NCBI GenBank assembly: GCA_045587545.1
Contig: JAZNCN010000008.1
Location: 1-64,000 of the forward strand
DNA length: 64,000 nt
Direction: 5' to 3'
Source of the DNA: Caccoplasma_A sp045587545
GTDB taxonomy: Bacteria > Bacteroidota > Bacteroidia > Bacteroidales > G3-4614
Part shown: in pieces, positions 8,952-17,016 of the stretch
Layout: every line of letters starts with the position of its first letter
How positions within the stretch are numbered: the first letter of the stretch is position 1
Program-made: the position numbers and the translations under genes
Notes under the pieces: model-generated
What the model was told of the DNA's origin: nothing
Database searches by the model: none
What the model saw: the letters and a program-made list of their open reading frames with translations, nothing else

Positions 8952-9228
8952 CATTATAAAAAATAATGTAACCCGAAGTGATTTCCTTCGTCGCACAGAG
9001 CACTGTGCTCCCCATTTTAAGGTACGAATTGACATTCAGTCAATTCTAATTAAAGAGGGATAATTACCTTAAAATGCCCTTCGAGGTCACATTATAAAAA
9101 ATAATGTAACCCGAAGTGATTTCCTTCGTCGCACAGGGCACTGTGCTCCCCATTTTAAGGTACGAATTGACATTTAGTCAATTCTAATTAAAGAGGGATA
9201 ATTACCTTAAAATGCCCTTCGAGGTCAC
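8939..9228 (+). repeat. 138-bp tandem repeat built on the tRNA-Arg 3' end
   Basis: Two units of 138 bp (8939-9076 and 9077-9214) plus a third copy of the 14-bp tRNA tail (9215-9228, CCCTTCGAGGTCAC). The units differ at only two visible positions. Each holds the tRNA tail, a small hairpin ACATTAT/ATAATGT, a CGAAG/CTTCG hairpin, H3 (8993-9008; 9131-9146) and H4 (9013-9076; 9151-9214). H4 has a 12-pair outer arm ending exactly at the next tRNA tail and an inner arm GAATTGAC/GTCAATTC. No open reading frame is present. Confidence 0.93.
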
Positions 9229-9234
9229 AACAAA

Positions 9235-9278
9235 CTAATTAGTCTAATTAGACTAATTAGCCTAATTAGACTAATTGG
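9235..9278 (+). repeat. 9-bp tandem repeat CTAATTAGN, five copies
   Basis: CTAATTA starts at 9235, 9244, 9253, 9262 and 9271, an exact 9-bp period. Each copy is itself a palindrome. It ends 13 bp before the ung start codon, and no TAnnTTTG box is seen between it and the gene. Confidence 0.9.
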
Positions 9279-9291
9279 ATAAACAGCTATT

Positions 9292-9954
9292 ATGAACGTA
9301 AAAATAGAAGAGAGTTGGAGACAACGCCTGCAAGAAGAGTTTGATAAACCCTATTTTGAGATACTGACCAACTTTGTGCGTAGCGAGTACGCAACAAATA
9401 CTATATATCCACCCGCAAAGTTGATATTCAATGCCTTTGACTCTTGTCCATTTGATAAAGTAAAGGTGGTAATATTGGGGCAAGACCCTTATCATGAGCC
9501 GGGACAAGCTCATGGGTTATGTTTCTCGGTAAACGATGGAGTAGCGTTTCCACCATCTCTACGCAATATCTTTAAAGAGATAGAGGGAGATTTAGGTATC
9601 CCTCAACCTAGAAGCGGAAATCTACAACGATGGGCAGAACAAGGAGTGTTGCTGTTGAATGCAACCCTAACCGTAAGAGCGCAACAAGCAGGCTCACATC
9701 AAAACAAAGGGTGGGAAGAGTTTACCGATGCTGTAATAAACAAGTTGGCAACCGAGCGAGAGAACTTGGTGTTTATACTATGGGGCTCATATGCACAACA
9801 AAAGGGTAAGTTTATTGATCGTAAGAGGCATTTGGTATTAACTTCGGTTCACCCTTCGCCACTATCGGCGCATCGTGGATTTTTTGGCAATAAACATTTT
9901 AGTAAAGCAAACACATATCTAAAAGATAATGGTGTAGAAACAATAAATTGGTAG
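9292..9954 (+). CDS. ung: Uracil-DNA glycosylase
   Basis: A 220-residue family 1 UDG, which removes uracil from DNA to start base excision repair. The catalytic water-activating motif GQDPYH is at residues 63-68 (D65) and the minor-groove loop HPSPLSAHRG begins near 187. NATLTV and the FILWG strand are also present. Length is normal. The next gene follows after 3 bp, so ung appears to lead a short operon with the C_GCAxxG_C_C gene and folB. No clear promoter is seen; a 9-bp palindromic tandem repeat fills the upstream region. Confidence 0.97.
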   Translation: MNVKIEESWRQRLQEEFDKPYFEILTNFVRSEYATNTIYPPAKLIFNAFDSCPFDKVKVVILGQDPYHEPGQAHGLCFSVNDGVAFPPSLRNIFKEIEGDLGIPQPRSGNLQRWAEQGVLLLNATLTVRAQQAGSHQNKGWEEFTDAVINKLATERENLVFILWGSYAQQKGKFIDRKRHLVLTSVHPSPLSAHRGFFGNKHFSKANTYLKDNGVETINW

Positions 9955-9957
9955 ATT

Positions 9958-10434
9958 ATGAAAGAGAAAATAGACGTAGAGGCACGCGTAGAGTTGGCAC
10001 GTAACCTATTTAAAAGCGGATATAACTGTTCGCAATCAGTATTTATGGCGTATGCCGATGTATATAATATAGATAAAGATTTTGCGGCTCGTCTTGTAGC
10101 GCCACTTGGCGGAGGAATGGGCAGATTGCGTGAGGTTTGCGGAGCCGTCAGCGGTGCATTTCTTGTGGCAGGACAGGAGTTCTCTGCCGAAAACCCCGAA
10201 GATAGAGAAGCAAAAACAAAAAACTATGCGGTGGTACAAGAACTTGCGGAGGAGTTCAAGAAAATAAATGGCTCGATAATATGTCGTCAATTGTTAGGGC
10301 TCACACCCGATGTGAAAGAGAGTCATGTGCCGTCTGAGCGAACAGCCGAATATTACAAACGTCGCCCTTGTGCCGAGTATGTAGCAATAGCAGCACGAGT
10401 AGTGGGGGAGAAGATAAATGAAAACAGAATTTAG
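9958..10434 (+). CDS. C_GCAxxG_C_C family protein
   Basis: A 158-residue protein with the cysteine pattern of the C_GCAxxG_C_C family: NCSQSV near residue 23, the CGAVSGAF motif near 60, a later ICRQLLG and CAEYVAIAA. The family is thought to bind a metal or redox centre and often occurs near redox enzymes in anaerobes, but no reaction is established. Cytoplasmic by lack of a signal peptide. It starts 3 bp after ung and is followed 18 bp later by folB. Confidence 0.85.
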   Translation: MKEKIDVEARVELARNLFKSGYNCSQSVFMAYADVYNIDKDFAARLVAPLGGGMGRLREVCGAVSGAFLVAGQEFSAENPEDREAKTKNYAVVQELAEEFKKINGSIICRQLLGLTPDVKESHVPSERTAEYYKRRPCAEYVAIAARVVGEKINENRI

Positions 10435-10452
10435 CTTAAAGTTTTATATTTT

Positions 10453-10806
10453 ATGGAAAGTTTTATAGAACTTAAAGAGATAAAAATTCATGCCTACCAT
10501 GGAGTGGAAAAGCAGGAACGCATTGTGGGAAATGACTATTTGGTGAGAATAAAGGTTAAATTTGATATTTTTGCAGCAGCGGAGAGCGACTCTATCAGCG
10601 ATACCTTGAATTATGCCGATATGTATGATATAGTTAAATGCGAAATGAGTATTCCCTCAAATCTATTGGAAACTGTTGCTATGCGTATAGTAAACGGTAT
10701 AAAAAATAATTTTAAAGAGGTTAAAGGGGGAGAGGTTGAGATTGTTAAAATTAAACCTCCTATCTCCGGCGATGTCAAAGGTGCATCAGTAATTGTATTG
10801 TGGTAA
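10453..10806 (+). CDS. folB: Dihydroneopterin aldolase
   Basis: A 117-residue FolB, the tetrahydrofolate pathway enzyme that splits dihydroneopterin into 6-hydroxymethyl-dihydropterin and glycolaldehyde. Family marks are the N-terminal IELKEIKIHAYHGVEKQER segment, the SDTLNYADMYDIVK segment and the C-terminal VEIVKIKPPI strand. Normal length. The downstream gene begins four bases after its stop, so the two are probably co-transcribed. Confidence 0.93.
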   Translation: MESFIELKEIKIHAYHGVEKQERIVGNDYLVRIKVKFDIFAAAESDSISDTLNYADMYDIVKCEMSIPSNLLETVAMRIVNGIKNNFKEVKGGEVEIVKIKPPISGDVKGASVIVLW

Positions 10807-10810
10807 TAAT

Positions 10811-12088
10811 ATGAAATTATATATTAGATATATATTGTGTTGTATTGTATGTTCTCTGTTTTTGAATATATACGCACAAAACAAACCATATAGGACTGCG
10901 AGTATAGATAGTAGAATACACTCGTTAAAAGTTGAATCAGGTAACGGCTTGCTATATCCTCCGGTAATATCCTTAAACGCTGATGAATACATAAATATTT
11001 CGTTTGACCTCTTTGAAGAGGAACATCAAGATTTAAGTTATAGCATTGTTCATTGTAATGCCAATTGGCAACCATCAATGTTGTCATCGTTAGAGTATAT
11101 CGATGGGTTTGATATTCAGGAAGTATACGATTGGGAACTCTCATTTAATACCTATCAATCGTATGTCAATTACCAAATAACCCTCCCAAACGATGAGGTT
11201 CAATTTAAAGTATCAGGTAACTATGCGGTTGTGGTATATCCGCAAAACAGAAGTGAGCGACCTCTCTTGTATGCCTGTTTCTCTGTGAGTGAAGATGTGG
11301 TTAAGGTTAATTGCACATCAAGTTCAAGAACAGATAAAGGATATGCCGATAATTATCAACAAGTATCATTTAATATTAATAAGCAGGATTATGATATAGT
11401 AAATCCGGTTAGCGACCTTAAAATATATGTTATGCAGAATAACCGTTTAGATAACATGGCATATGTTTCTGCACCGCAATATTTTAATAACGAAAGAATT
11501 GTTTATGAGCATAACCCAAAACTGATTTTTGATGCTGGTAATGAGTATCGTCGGTTTGAGATTGTAAGTACAAGATATAAAGGTATGGGTGTTGATAATC
11601 TATCATATTTTGACCCCTACTTTCATGCAACATTAGAGAGGGATTTTCCAAGAGAGAGCAGAACTTACTCTTTTGATCAAACGCAACGAGGGCGCTATGT
11701 AATTCGTGAAAGTGATTATGACGAAGAGGGAAATACCCAAGCCGACTATTTTGTAGTACACTTTTCGTTAGATGCGAGAGATATGATGCTTCCTGAAGGT
11801 GATATATATATTGACGGAGAGTTAAGTGAATATCGTTTTAGTGAAAATAACCGAATGCTGTATAATCCTCAAACAGGATTATATGAAAAGATAATGCTTT
11901 TAAAGCAGGGCTCATATAATTATCAATATCTGTTTGTCCCTAAAGGAGAAACTATAGGCAAAGCTTCGGTAATTGAAGGTAATAAATATGAGACATCAAA
12001 CGAATATCGTGTGAATGTTTATCATCGAGTTCCCGGAGAGAGGTATGACCGTCTTATAGGGGTTGGAAGGTGTATATCTGAAAATTAG
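10811..12088 (+). CDS. DUF5103 protein, T9SS plug-protein family
   Basis: A 425-residue secreted protein with an N-terminal signal peptide (MKLYIRYILCCIVCSLFLNIYA). The start at 10811 is preferred because a longer reading from 10793 would overlap folB and spoil the signal peptide. The body (HSLKVESGNGLLYPPVISLNAD start; late segment with YLFVPKG) matches DUF5103. That family includes the plug protein that closes one side of the SprA translocon of the type IX secretion system. T9SS cargo elsewhere in the window fits this. Role is by family; confidence in the family is good. Confidence 0.82.
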   Translation: MKLYIRYILCCIVCSLFLNIYAQNKPYRTASIDSRIHSLKVESGNGLLYPPVISLNADEYINISFDLFEEEHQDLSYSIVHCNANWQPSMLSSLEYIDGFDIQEVYDWELSFNTYQSYVNYQITLPNDEVQFKVSGNYAVVVYPQNRSERPLLYACFSVSEDVVKVNCTSSSRTDKGYADNYQQVSFNINKQDYDIVNPVSDLKIYVMQNNRLDNMAYVSAPQYFNNERIVYEHNPKLIFDAGNEYRRFEIVSTRYKGMGVDNLSYFDPYFHATLERDFPRESRTYSFDQTQRGRYVIRESDYDEEGNTQADYFVVHFSLDARDMMLPEGDIYIDGELSEYRFSENNRMLYNPQTGLYEKIMLLKQGSYNYQYLFVPKGETIGKASVIEGNKYETSNEYRVNVYHRVPGERYDRLIGVGRCISEN

Positions 12089-12116
12089 TTATTAATAATA
12101 GAGTAATATGTAATGA

Positions 12117-12155
12117 CCTCTGGTGCTTCTTTTTAGGATAGTATCAGAGGCTTTT
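12117..12155 (+). terminator. Terminator after the DUF5103 gene
   Basis: CCTCTG (12117-12122) pairs with CAGAGG (12145-12150), followed by CTTTTAT. The loop is long (22 nt). Confidence 0.55.
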
Positions 12156-12249
12156 ATATGATATGGCGTAGCTGTTGCTGACAAAATGATCTATTATTTG
12201 ATTTGTTCGTAGCAAATTGATGATGATTATCTCTGTTTTAGTAAAATTT

Positions 12250-12278
12250 TGAGCAATATGTTTTATTGCTCATTTTTG
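12250..12278 (+). terminator. Second terminator-like hairpin before nqrA
   Basis: TGAGCAAT (12250-12257) pairs with ATTGCTCA (12265-12272), then TTTTTG. The 338-bp gap 12089-12426 holds this, the hairpin at 12117 and the nqr promoter; no gene is seen. Confidence 0.7.
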
Positions 12279-12391
12279 ATAATGAGTGAGAAATATTAAT
12301 AGGACTTAATATCTTAATGCCTTGTTATCAATGGTTTGTGTTATTACGGATTTTTTTCTCTAATTATTATATATAATATGACAAAAAGTTG

Positions 12392-12399
12392 TAACTTTG
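12392..12399 (+). promoter_or_regulatory. -7 box of the nqr operon
   Basis: TAACTTTG fits TAnnTTTG and lies 27 bp before nqrA. The upstream TTTG is not clear. The box sits between inverted copies of CGGATTTTTT (12347-12356) and AAAAAATCCG (12409-12418), which may form a regulatory stem. Confidence 0.65.
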
Positions 12400-12426
12400 C
12401 ACTCGGTAAAAAATCCGTTATAAAGT

Positions 12427-13776
12427 ATGGCAGATTTAATTAAAATAAAAAGAGGATTGGACATTCCTTTAGTTGGCGAGGCCGAAAAGAGCATAAAAGA
12501 GGCTGTAAAGTCTGAAATGTATGCCTTAATCCCCGACGATTTTCATGGAGTAGTTCCAAAAATAATGGTTAAGAGTGGTGATGTGGTAAAAGCAGGTTCG
12601 CCACTAATGTGTGATAAAAATCGCACTAAAGTTCAATTCGTATCGCCTGTAAGTGGAACAGTGGAGGCTGTAAATCGCGGAGAGCGACGTAAAGTATTGG
12701 AGATAGTTGTAAAATCGGACGATAAATTTGAAAGCGTAGATTTTGGTAAATTTGACCTTTCAAAGATGAATGCAGATGCTGTAAAAGAGGCATTGCTTCA
12801 AAGTGGAATGTTTCCGTTTATCAAACAACGTCCTTACGATATAATAGCAAATTCTGAGGATACACCACGCGATATATTTGTTACAGCATTTGATTCAGCT
12901 CCCCTTGCTCCCGATTTCTCATTTGTTGTAAAGGGCGAGGAGAAAGCACTTCAAGCAGGTATTGATGCTTTGGCGAAATTGACATCAGGAAATGTTTATG
13001 TAGGAGTAAGACCAAATGCTGGCATCTCTTTAACAGGTTGTAAGATGGTTGTATTTGAAGGAGCACACCCCGCAGGAAACGTAGGAGTGCAAATTGCAAA
13101 TATCGCACCGGTAAACAAAGGAGAGGTTGTTTGGACTCTATCAGCATTTGATTTGATATTGATAGGAAGATTCTTTATGACAGGCAAAGTTGACTTCTCT
13201 CGTGTAATAACTCTTACCGGTTCAGAAGTTAAGAACCCTATATATGTAAAAACAATATTGGGAGCATCAATATCATCAATAGTATCAGGTAATGTAAAAG
13301 AGGCTACTCATAATCAACGCATAATAAGCGGTAATGTACTTACAGGAACAAAAGTTTCAGCATCAGATTATTTACGTGCATACTCATCGCAAGTAACAAT
13401 AATTCCTGAGGGAGATGATTGTAACGAGTTTTTTGGTTGGGCAACACCAGGTTGTGGCAAATTCAGTGTTAGCCGCACATTTGGTTCATGGTTGTTTGGC
13501 AAAGGCAAGAAGTACAACATTGATGCACGCTTGCGCGGAGGAGAAAGAGGAATAATAATGTCAGGAGAGTATGATAGAGTATTCCCAATGGATATATACC
13601 CTGAGTTTTTGTTGAAATCGGTAATAGCATTTGATATAGACAAAATGGAGAATCTTGGTATTTATGAGGTTGCGCCCGAAGATTTCGCCTTATGCGAGTT
13701 TGTTGATACATCAAAACTTCCTGTACAACAGATAATTCGCAACGGATTAGATGCTTTAATGAAAGAGATGAACTAA
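12427..13776 (+). CDS. nqrA: Na+-translocating NADH:quinone reductase subunit A
   Basis: A 449-residue NqrA, the peripheral cytoplasmic subunit of the Na+-NQR complex, which couples NADH oxidation by quinone to sodium export. The N-terminus (IKIKRGLDIPLVGEAE) and the biotin-carrier-like segment (VKAGSPL ... VSPVSGTVEAV) are typical. First gene of a six-gene operon in canonical order A-B-C-D-E-F. Normal length and no defect seen. Confidence 0.96.
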   Translation: MADLIKIKRGLDIPLVGEAEKSIKEAVKSEMYALIPDDFHGVVPKIMVKSGDVVKAGSPLMCDKNRTKVQFVSPVSGTVEAVNRGERRKVLEIVVKSDDKFESVDFGKFDLSKMNADAVKEALLQSGMFPFIKQRPYDIIANSEDTPRDIFVTAFDSAPLAPDFSFVVKGEEKALQAGIDALAKLTSGNVYVGVRPNAGISLTGCKMVVFEGAHPAGNVGVQIANIAPVNKGEVVWTLSAFDLILIGRFFMTGKVDFSRVITLTGSEVKNPIYVKTILGASISSIVSGNVKEATHNQRIISGNVLTGTKVSASDYLRAYSSQVTIIPEGDDCNEFFGWATPGCGKFSVSRTFGSWLFGKGKKYNIDARLRGGERGIIMSGEYDRVFPMDIYPEFLLKSVIAFDIDKMENLGIYEVAPEDFALCEFVDTSKLPVQQIIRNGLDALMKEMN

Positions 13777-13800
13777 CCTAACGAGAAGGAATAAAATAGT

Positions 13801-15021
13801 ATGGAAAAATTAAGAAAATATATTGATAAGATAAAACCCAATTTTGAACCGGGTGGAAAGTTTGCCAAACTTCGTTCGGTATTTGAGGGTTTTGAGACTT
13901 TCTTGTTTGTTCCCAACACAACATCAAAAACAGGAGTGCATGTTCACGATTCAATAGATAGCAAGAGAACAATGACCGTTGTAATTCTTGCTTTGATACC
14001 TGCTCTATTGTTTGGTATGTACAATGTAGGATATCAACATTACATGGCAATTGGTGAACTTGAAACAACAAGTTTCTTTACAATATTCTTGTATGGATTA
14101 TTGGCAGTATTACCGAAAATAGTAGTTTCGTATGTAGTAGGATTGGGAATAGAGTTTATATCAGCTCAAATTCGCGGACACGAAATACAAGAGGGATTCT
14201 TGGTATCAGGAATGTTGATACCTATGATTGTTCCTATTGATACTCCATTATGGATGATTGCAGTAGCAACAGCATTTGCAGTAATATTTGCAAAAGAGAT
14301 ATTTGGAGGAACAGGAATGAATATCTTCAATGTAGCACTTATAACACGAGCATTCCTATTCTTTGCATATCCGTCAAAGATGTCGGGCGATAGCGTATTC
14401 GTTCGTACCTCTGACACTTTTGGAATGGGAGCGGGAAGCGTAGTTGAAGGGTTCTCTGGAGCAACACCACTCGGACAAATTGCAACACAAACATCAGGTG
14501 ATGTTGTTATTACCGATACATTAGGTTCTCAACTATCAACATGGGATATGTTCTTGGGATTAATACCCGGATCAATCGGTGAGACTTCAACCCTTGCAAT
14601 CCTAATAGGAGCAGCAATATTGTTATTCACAGGAATTGCAAGTTGGAGAATTATCCTTTCAGTATTTGTAGGAGGATATGCAATGGCATTGTTGGCACAC
14701 ACATTTGCATCAACAACCTATCCCGGTTCAATTTTACCTCCTATTGATCACCTATGTTTAGGAGGATTTGCATTTGCGGCAGTCTTTATGGCAACCGACC
14801 CTGTTACAGCGGCACGTACTAATATAGGAAAATATATATACGGATTTTTAATTGGAGCCATAACAATTGTTATACGTTTATACAACAACGGTTACCCCGA
14901 AGGAGCTATGTTGGCAGTATTGTTGATGAATGTATTTGCCCCATTGATTGACTACTTTGTAGTAGAATCAAACATTAAGAACCGTTTAAAACGAGTAAAG
15001 AAAGGAGGCACAAATGAATAA
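13801..15021 (+). CDS. nqrB: Na+-translocating NADH:quinone reductase subunit B
   Basis: A 406-residue integral membrane subunit with about ten hydrophobic segments. The FMN-attachment motif SGAT is present, with the flavinylated threonine near residue 222 (FSGATPLGQ). NqrB carries covalent FMN and riboflavin and forms part of the sodium path. It begins 24 bp after nqrA and overlaps the start of nqrC by 8 bp. Confidence 0.96.
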   Translation: MEKLRKYIDKIKPNFEPGGKFAKLRSVFEGFETFLFVPNTTSKTGVHVHDSIDSKRTMTVVILALIPALLFGMYNVGYQHYMAIGELETTSFFTIFLYGLLAVLPKIVVSYVVGLGIEFISAQIRGHEIQEGFLVSGMLIPMIVPIDTPLWMIAVATAFAVIFAKEIFGGTGMNIFNVALITRAFLFFAYPSKMSGDSVFVRTSDTFGMGAGSVVEGFSGATPLGQIATQTSGDVVITDTLGSQLSTWDMFLGLIPGSIGETSTLAILIGAAILLFTGIASWRIILSVFVGGYAMALLAHTFASTTYPGSILPPIDHLCLGGFAFAAVFMATDPVTAARTNIGKYIYGFLIGAITIVIRLYNNGYPEGAMLAVLLMNVFAPLIDYFVVESNIKNRLKRVKKGGTNE

Positions 15022-15727
15022 GCAGTCAAATGTATATACAATAGTATATGCCTCAGTAATGGTTGTAGTAGTGGCAGCAGTTCTTGCTTTCACTGCAATG
15101 AGTTTGAAAGATAAACAAAATGCAAACATTGAGATAGATAAGATGACTCAAATTCTATCATCAATAAATATTAAAACAACAGCCGACAATGCTCAAGCAG
15201 AGTATAAAAATTATGTAAAAGAGACATTAGTTATAAATGCTAAAGGCGAAAAGGTGGAAGGCGACGCATTTAATATCAATGTAGCGGCACAAGTGAAGTT
15301 ACCTTTTGAGGAGCGTAAATTGCCTATATTTGTTGCAACACTCCAAGATGGCTCAACAAAATACATTATACCTATGTATGGAGCAGGATTGTGGGGTCCA
15401 ATTTGGGGATACATTTCGTTAGATTCAAACGGAAGCACAATTTACGGAGCATATTTTGCACACCAAGGAGAGACTCCCGGATTAGGAGCAGAGATTGACA
15501 AACCCAAATTCTATAAGCAATTTATAGGTAAAAATTTCTTCAAAGATGGCGAGTTTAAATCTATCACTGTTGAGAAAGTGGGACAAAAGCCTATAAACGG
15601 AGCCGATTATGTTGATGCTATATCGGGAGGTACAATAACCAGCCAAGGAGTATCGGCAATGATAAACGAATCAGTATCTCCATATGAGACATTCTTCAAA
15701 TCATTAACAAACAATCAGGGAGAATAA
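15014..15727 (+). CDS. nqrC: Na+-translocating NADH:quinone reductase subunit C
   Basis: A 237-residue subunit with one N-terminal membrane helix (about residues 9-28) and a periplasmic FMN-binding domain. The flavin attachment motif SGGTITS is at about residues 204-210, giving T207 as the likely attachment site. It overlaps nqrB by 8 bp, which points to translational coupling. A flavin transferase (ApbE) is required for this family but none is seen in the window. Confidence 0.95.
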   Translation: MNKQSNVYTIVYASVMVVVVAAVLAFTAMSLKDKQNANIEIDKMTQILSSINIKTTADNAQAEYKNYVKETLVINAKGEKVEGDAFNINVAAQVKLPFEERKLPIFVATLQDGSTKYIIPMYGAGLWGPIWGYISLDSNGSTIYGAYFAHQGETPGLGAEIDKPKFYKQFIGKNFFKDGEFKSITVEKVGQKPINGADYVDAISGGTITSQGVSAMINESVSPYETFFKSLTNNQGE

Positions 15728-15731
15728 AAAT

Positions 15732-16355
15732 ATGTTATCAAAAAAGACAAAAGAGACCTTGTTGGGTCCATTATCAAAGAATAACCCTGTTATCATACAG
15801 GTGCTCGGTATCTGTTCGGCACTTGCAGTAACCGCAAAGTTGGAGCCTGCATTTGTAATGGCAATATCGGTAACAGCAGTTCTTGCATTTGCAAATGTCA
15901 TAATATCGTTGTTGCGTAATACAATACCCAATAGCATACGTATCATTGTGCAGTTGGTTGTAGTTGCTGCATTGGTAATTGTAGTTGATCAAGTTTTGAA
16001 AGCATACGTATATGACGTTAGCAAGCAGTTATCAGTATTTATTGGATTGATTATTACAAACTGTATTTTGATGGGACGATTAGAGGCGTTTGCAATGGGT
16101 AACGGGCCATGGGAGTCGTTCTTGGACGGAGTAGGAAACGGTTTGGGATACGGACTTGTATTGATTGTAATAGCATTCTTTAGAGAGTTGTTAGGCTCGG
16201 GAACTCTATTCGGATATCAAGTAATTCCTGATCTATTTTATAATTTGGGTTACCAAAATAACGGATTGATGATTTTGCCTCCTATGGCATTGATTGTTGC
16301 AGGTTGTATAATATGGGCACACAGAGCATATAATAAAGATTTACAAGAAAAATAA
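15732..16355 (+). CDS. nqrD: Na+-translocating NADH:quinone reductase subunit D
   Basis: A 207-residue membrane protein with about six helices. Motifs such as LLGPLSKNNPV near the start, GLIITNCILMGRLEAFA and GLGYGLVLIVIAFFRELLGSG identify NqrD. It pairs with NqrE to hold an iron centre in the membrane; the conserved cysteines (CSALAV near residue 29 and TNCIL near 111) are present. Starts 4 bp after nqrC. Confidence 0.95.
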   Translation: MLSKKTKETLLGPLSKNNPVIIQVLGICSALAVTAKLEPAFVMAISVTAVLAFANVIISLLRNTIPNSIRIIVQLVVVAALVIVVDQVLKAYVYDVSKQLSVFIGLIITNCILMGRLEAFAMGNGPWESFLDGVGNGLGYGLVLIVIAFFRELLGSGTLFGYQVIPDLFYNLGYQNNGLMILPPMALIVAGCIIWAHRAYNKDLQEK

Positions 16356-16375
16356 AAGCATAAAGAAATAGAAAA

Positions 16376-16990
16376 ATGGAAACCCTTAATCTCTTTATTA
16401 AGTCTATCTTTATAGACAATATGGTATTTGCCTACTTCTTAGGAATGTGTTCTTATTTGGCAGTATCAAAAAATGTAAAAACCGCAATGGGATTAGGTAT
16501 AGCAGTAACCTTTGTGCTAACCATAACCTTGCCGGTTAACTACCTTCTTGAAAATTATATATTGAAATCGGGTGCATTGCAATGGCTTGGAACAGAATTT
16601 GCAGGAATAGATTTAAGCTTTCTTTCGCTAATTCTCTTCATTGCAGTCATCGCTTCGATGGTACAACTACTTGAGATGGTGATTGAGAAATACTCACCAT
16701 CATTATATAACCAACTTGGAATATTCTTACCTCTAATAGCCGTTAACTGTGCAATATTAGGAGGAGCCTTGTTTATGCAACAACGCGAATTTGCATCAGT
16801 AGGACAAGCGACAGCTTATGGCGTAGGCTCAGGAATAGGTTGGTGGTTGGCAATAGTAGGAATTGCAGCCATACGTGAGAAATTGGCATACTCAAATGTT
16901 CCCAAACCTCTACGTGGAATAGGAATAACTTTCATAGTAACGGGATTGATGGGTATAGCATTTATGAGCTTCTTGGGAATTAAACTTTAA
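16376..16990 (+). CDS. nqrE: Na+-translocating NADH:quinone reductase subunit E
   Basis: A 204-residue membrane protein, homologous to NqrD but inserted in inverted topology. MCSYLAVSK near residue 25 and VNCAILGGALF near 122 carry the conserved iron-ligand cysteines. About six membrane helices. It lies 20 bp after nqrD in the same operon. Confidence 0.95.
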   Translation: METLNLFIKSIFIDNMVFAYFLGMCSYLAVSKNVKTAMGLGIAVTFVLTITLPVNYLLENYILKSGALQWLGTEFAGIDLSFLSLILFIAVIASMVQLLEMVIEKYSPSLYNQLGIFLPLIAVNCAILGGALFMQQREFASVGQATAYGVGSGIGWWLAIVGIAAIREKLAYSNVPKPLRGIGITFIVTGLMGIAFMSFLGIKL

Positions 16991-17016
16991 TAACGAACAA
17001 ATAAAATATTATATAT

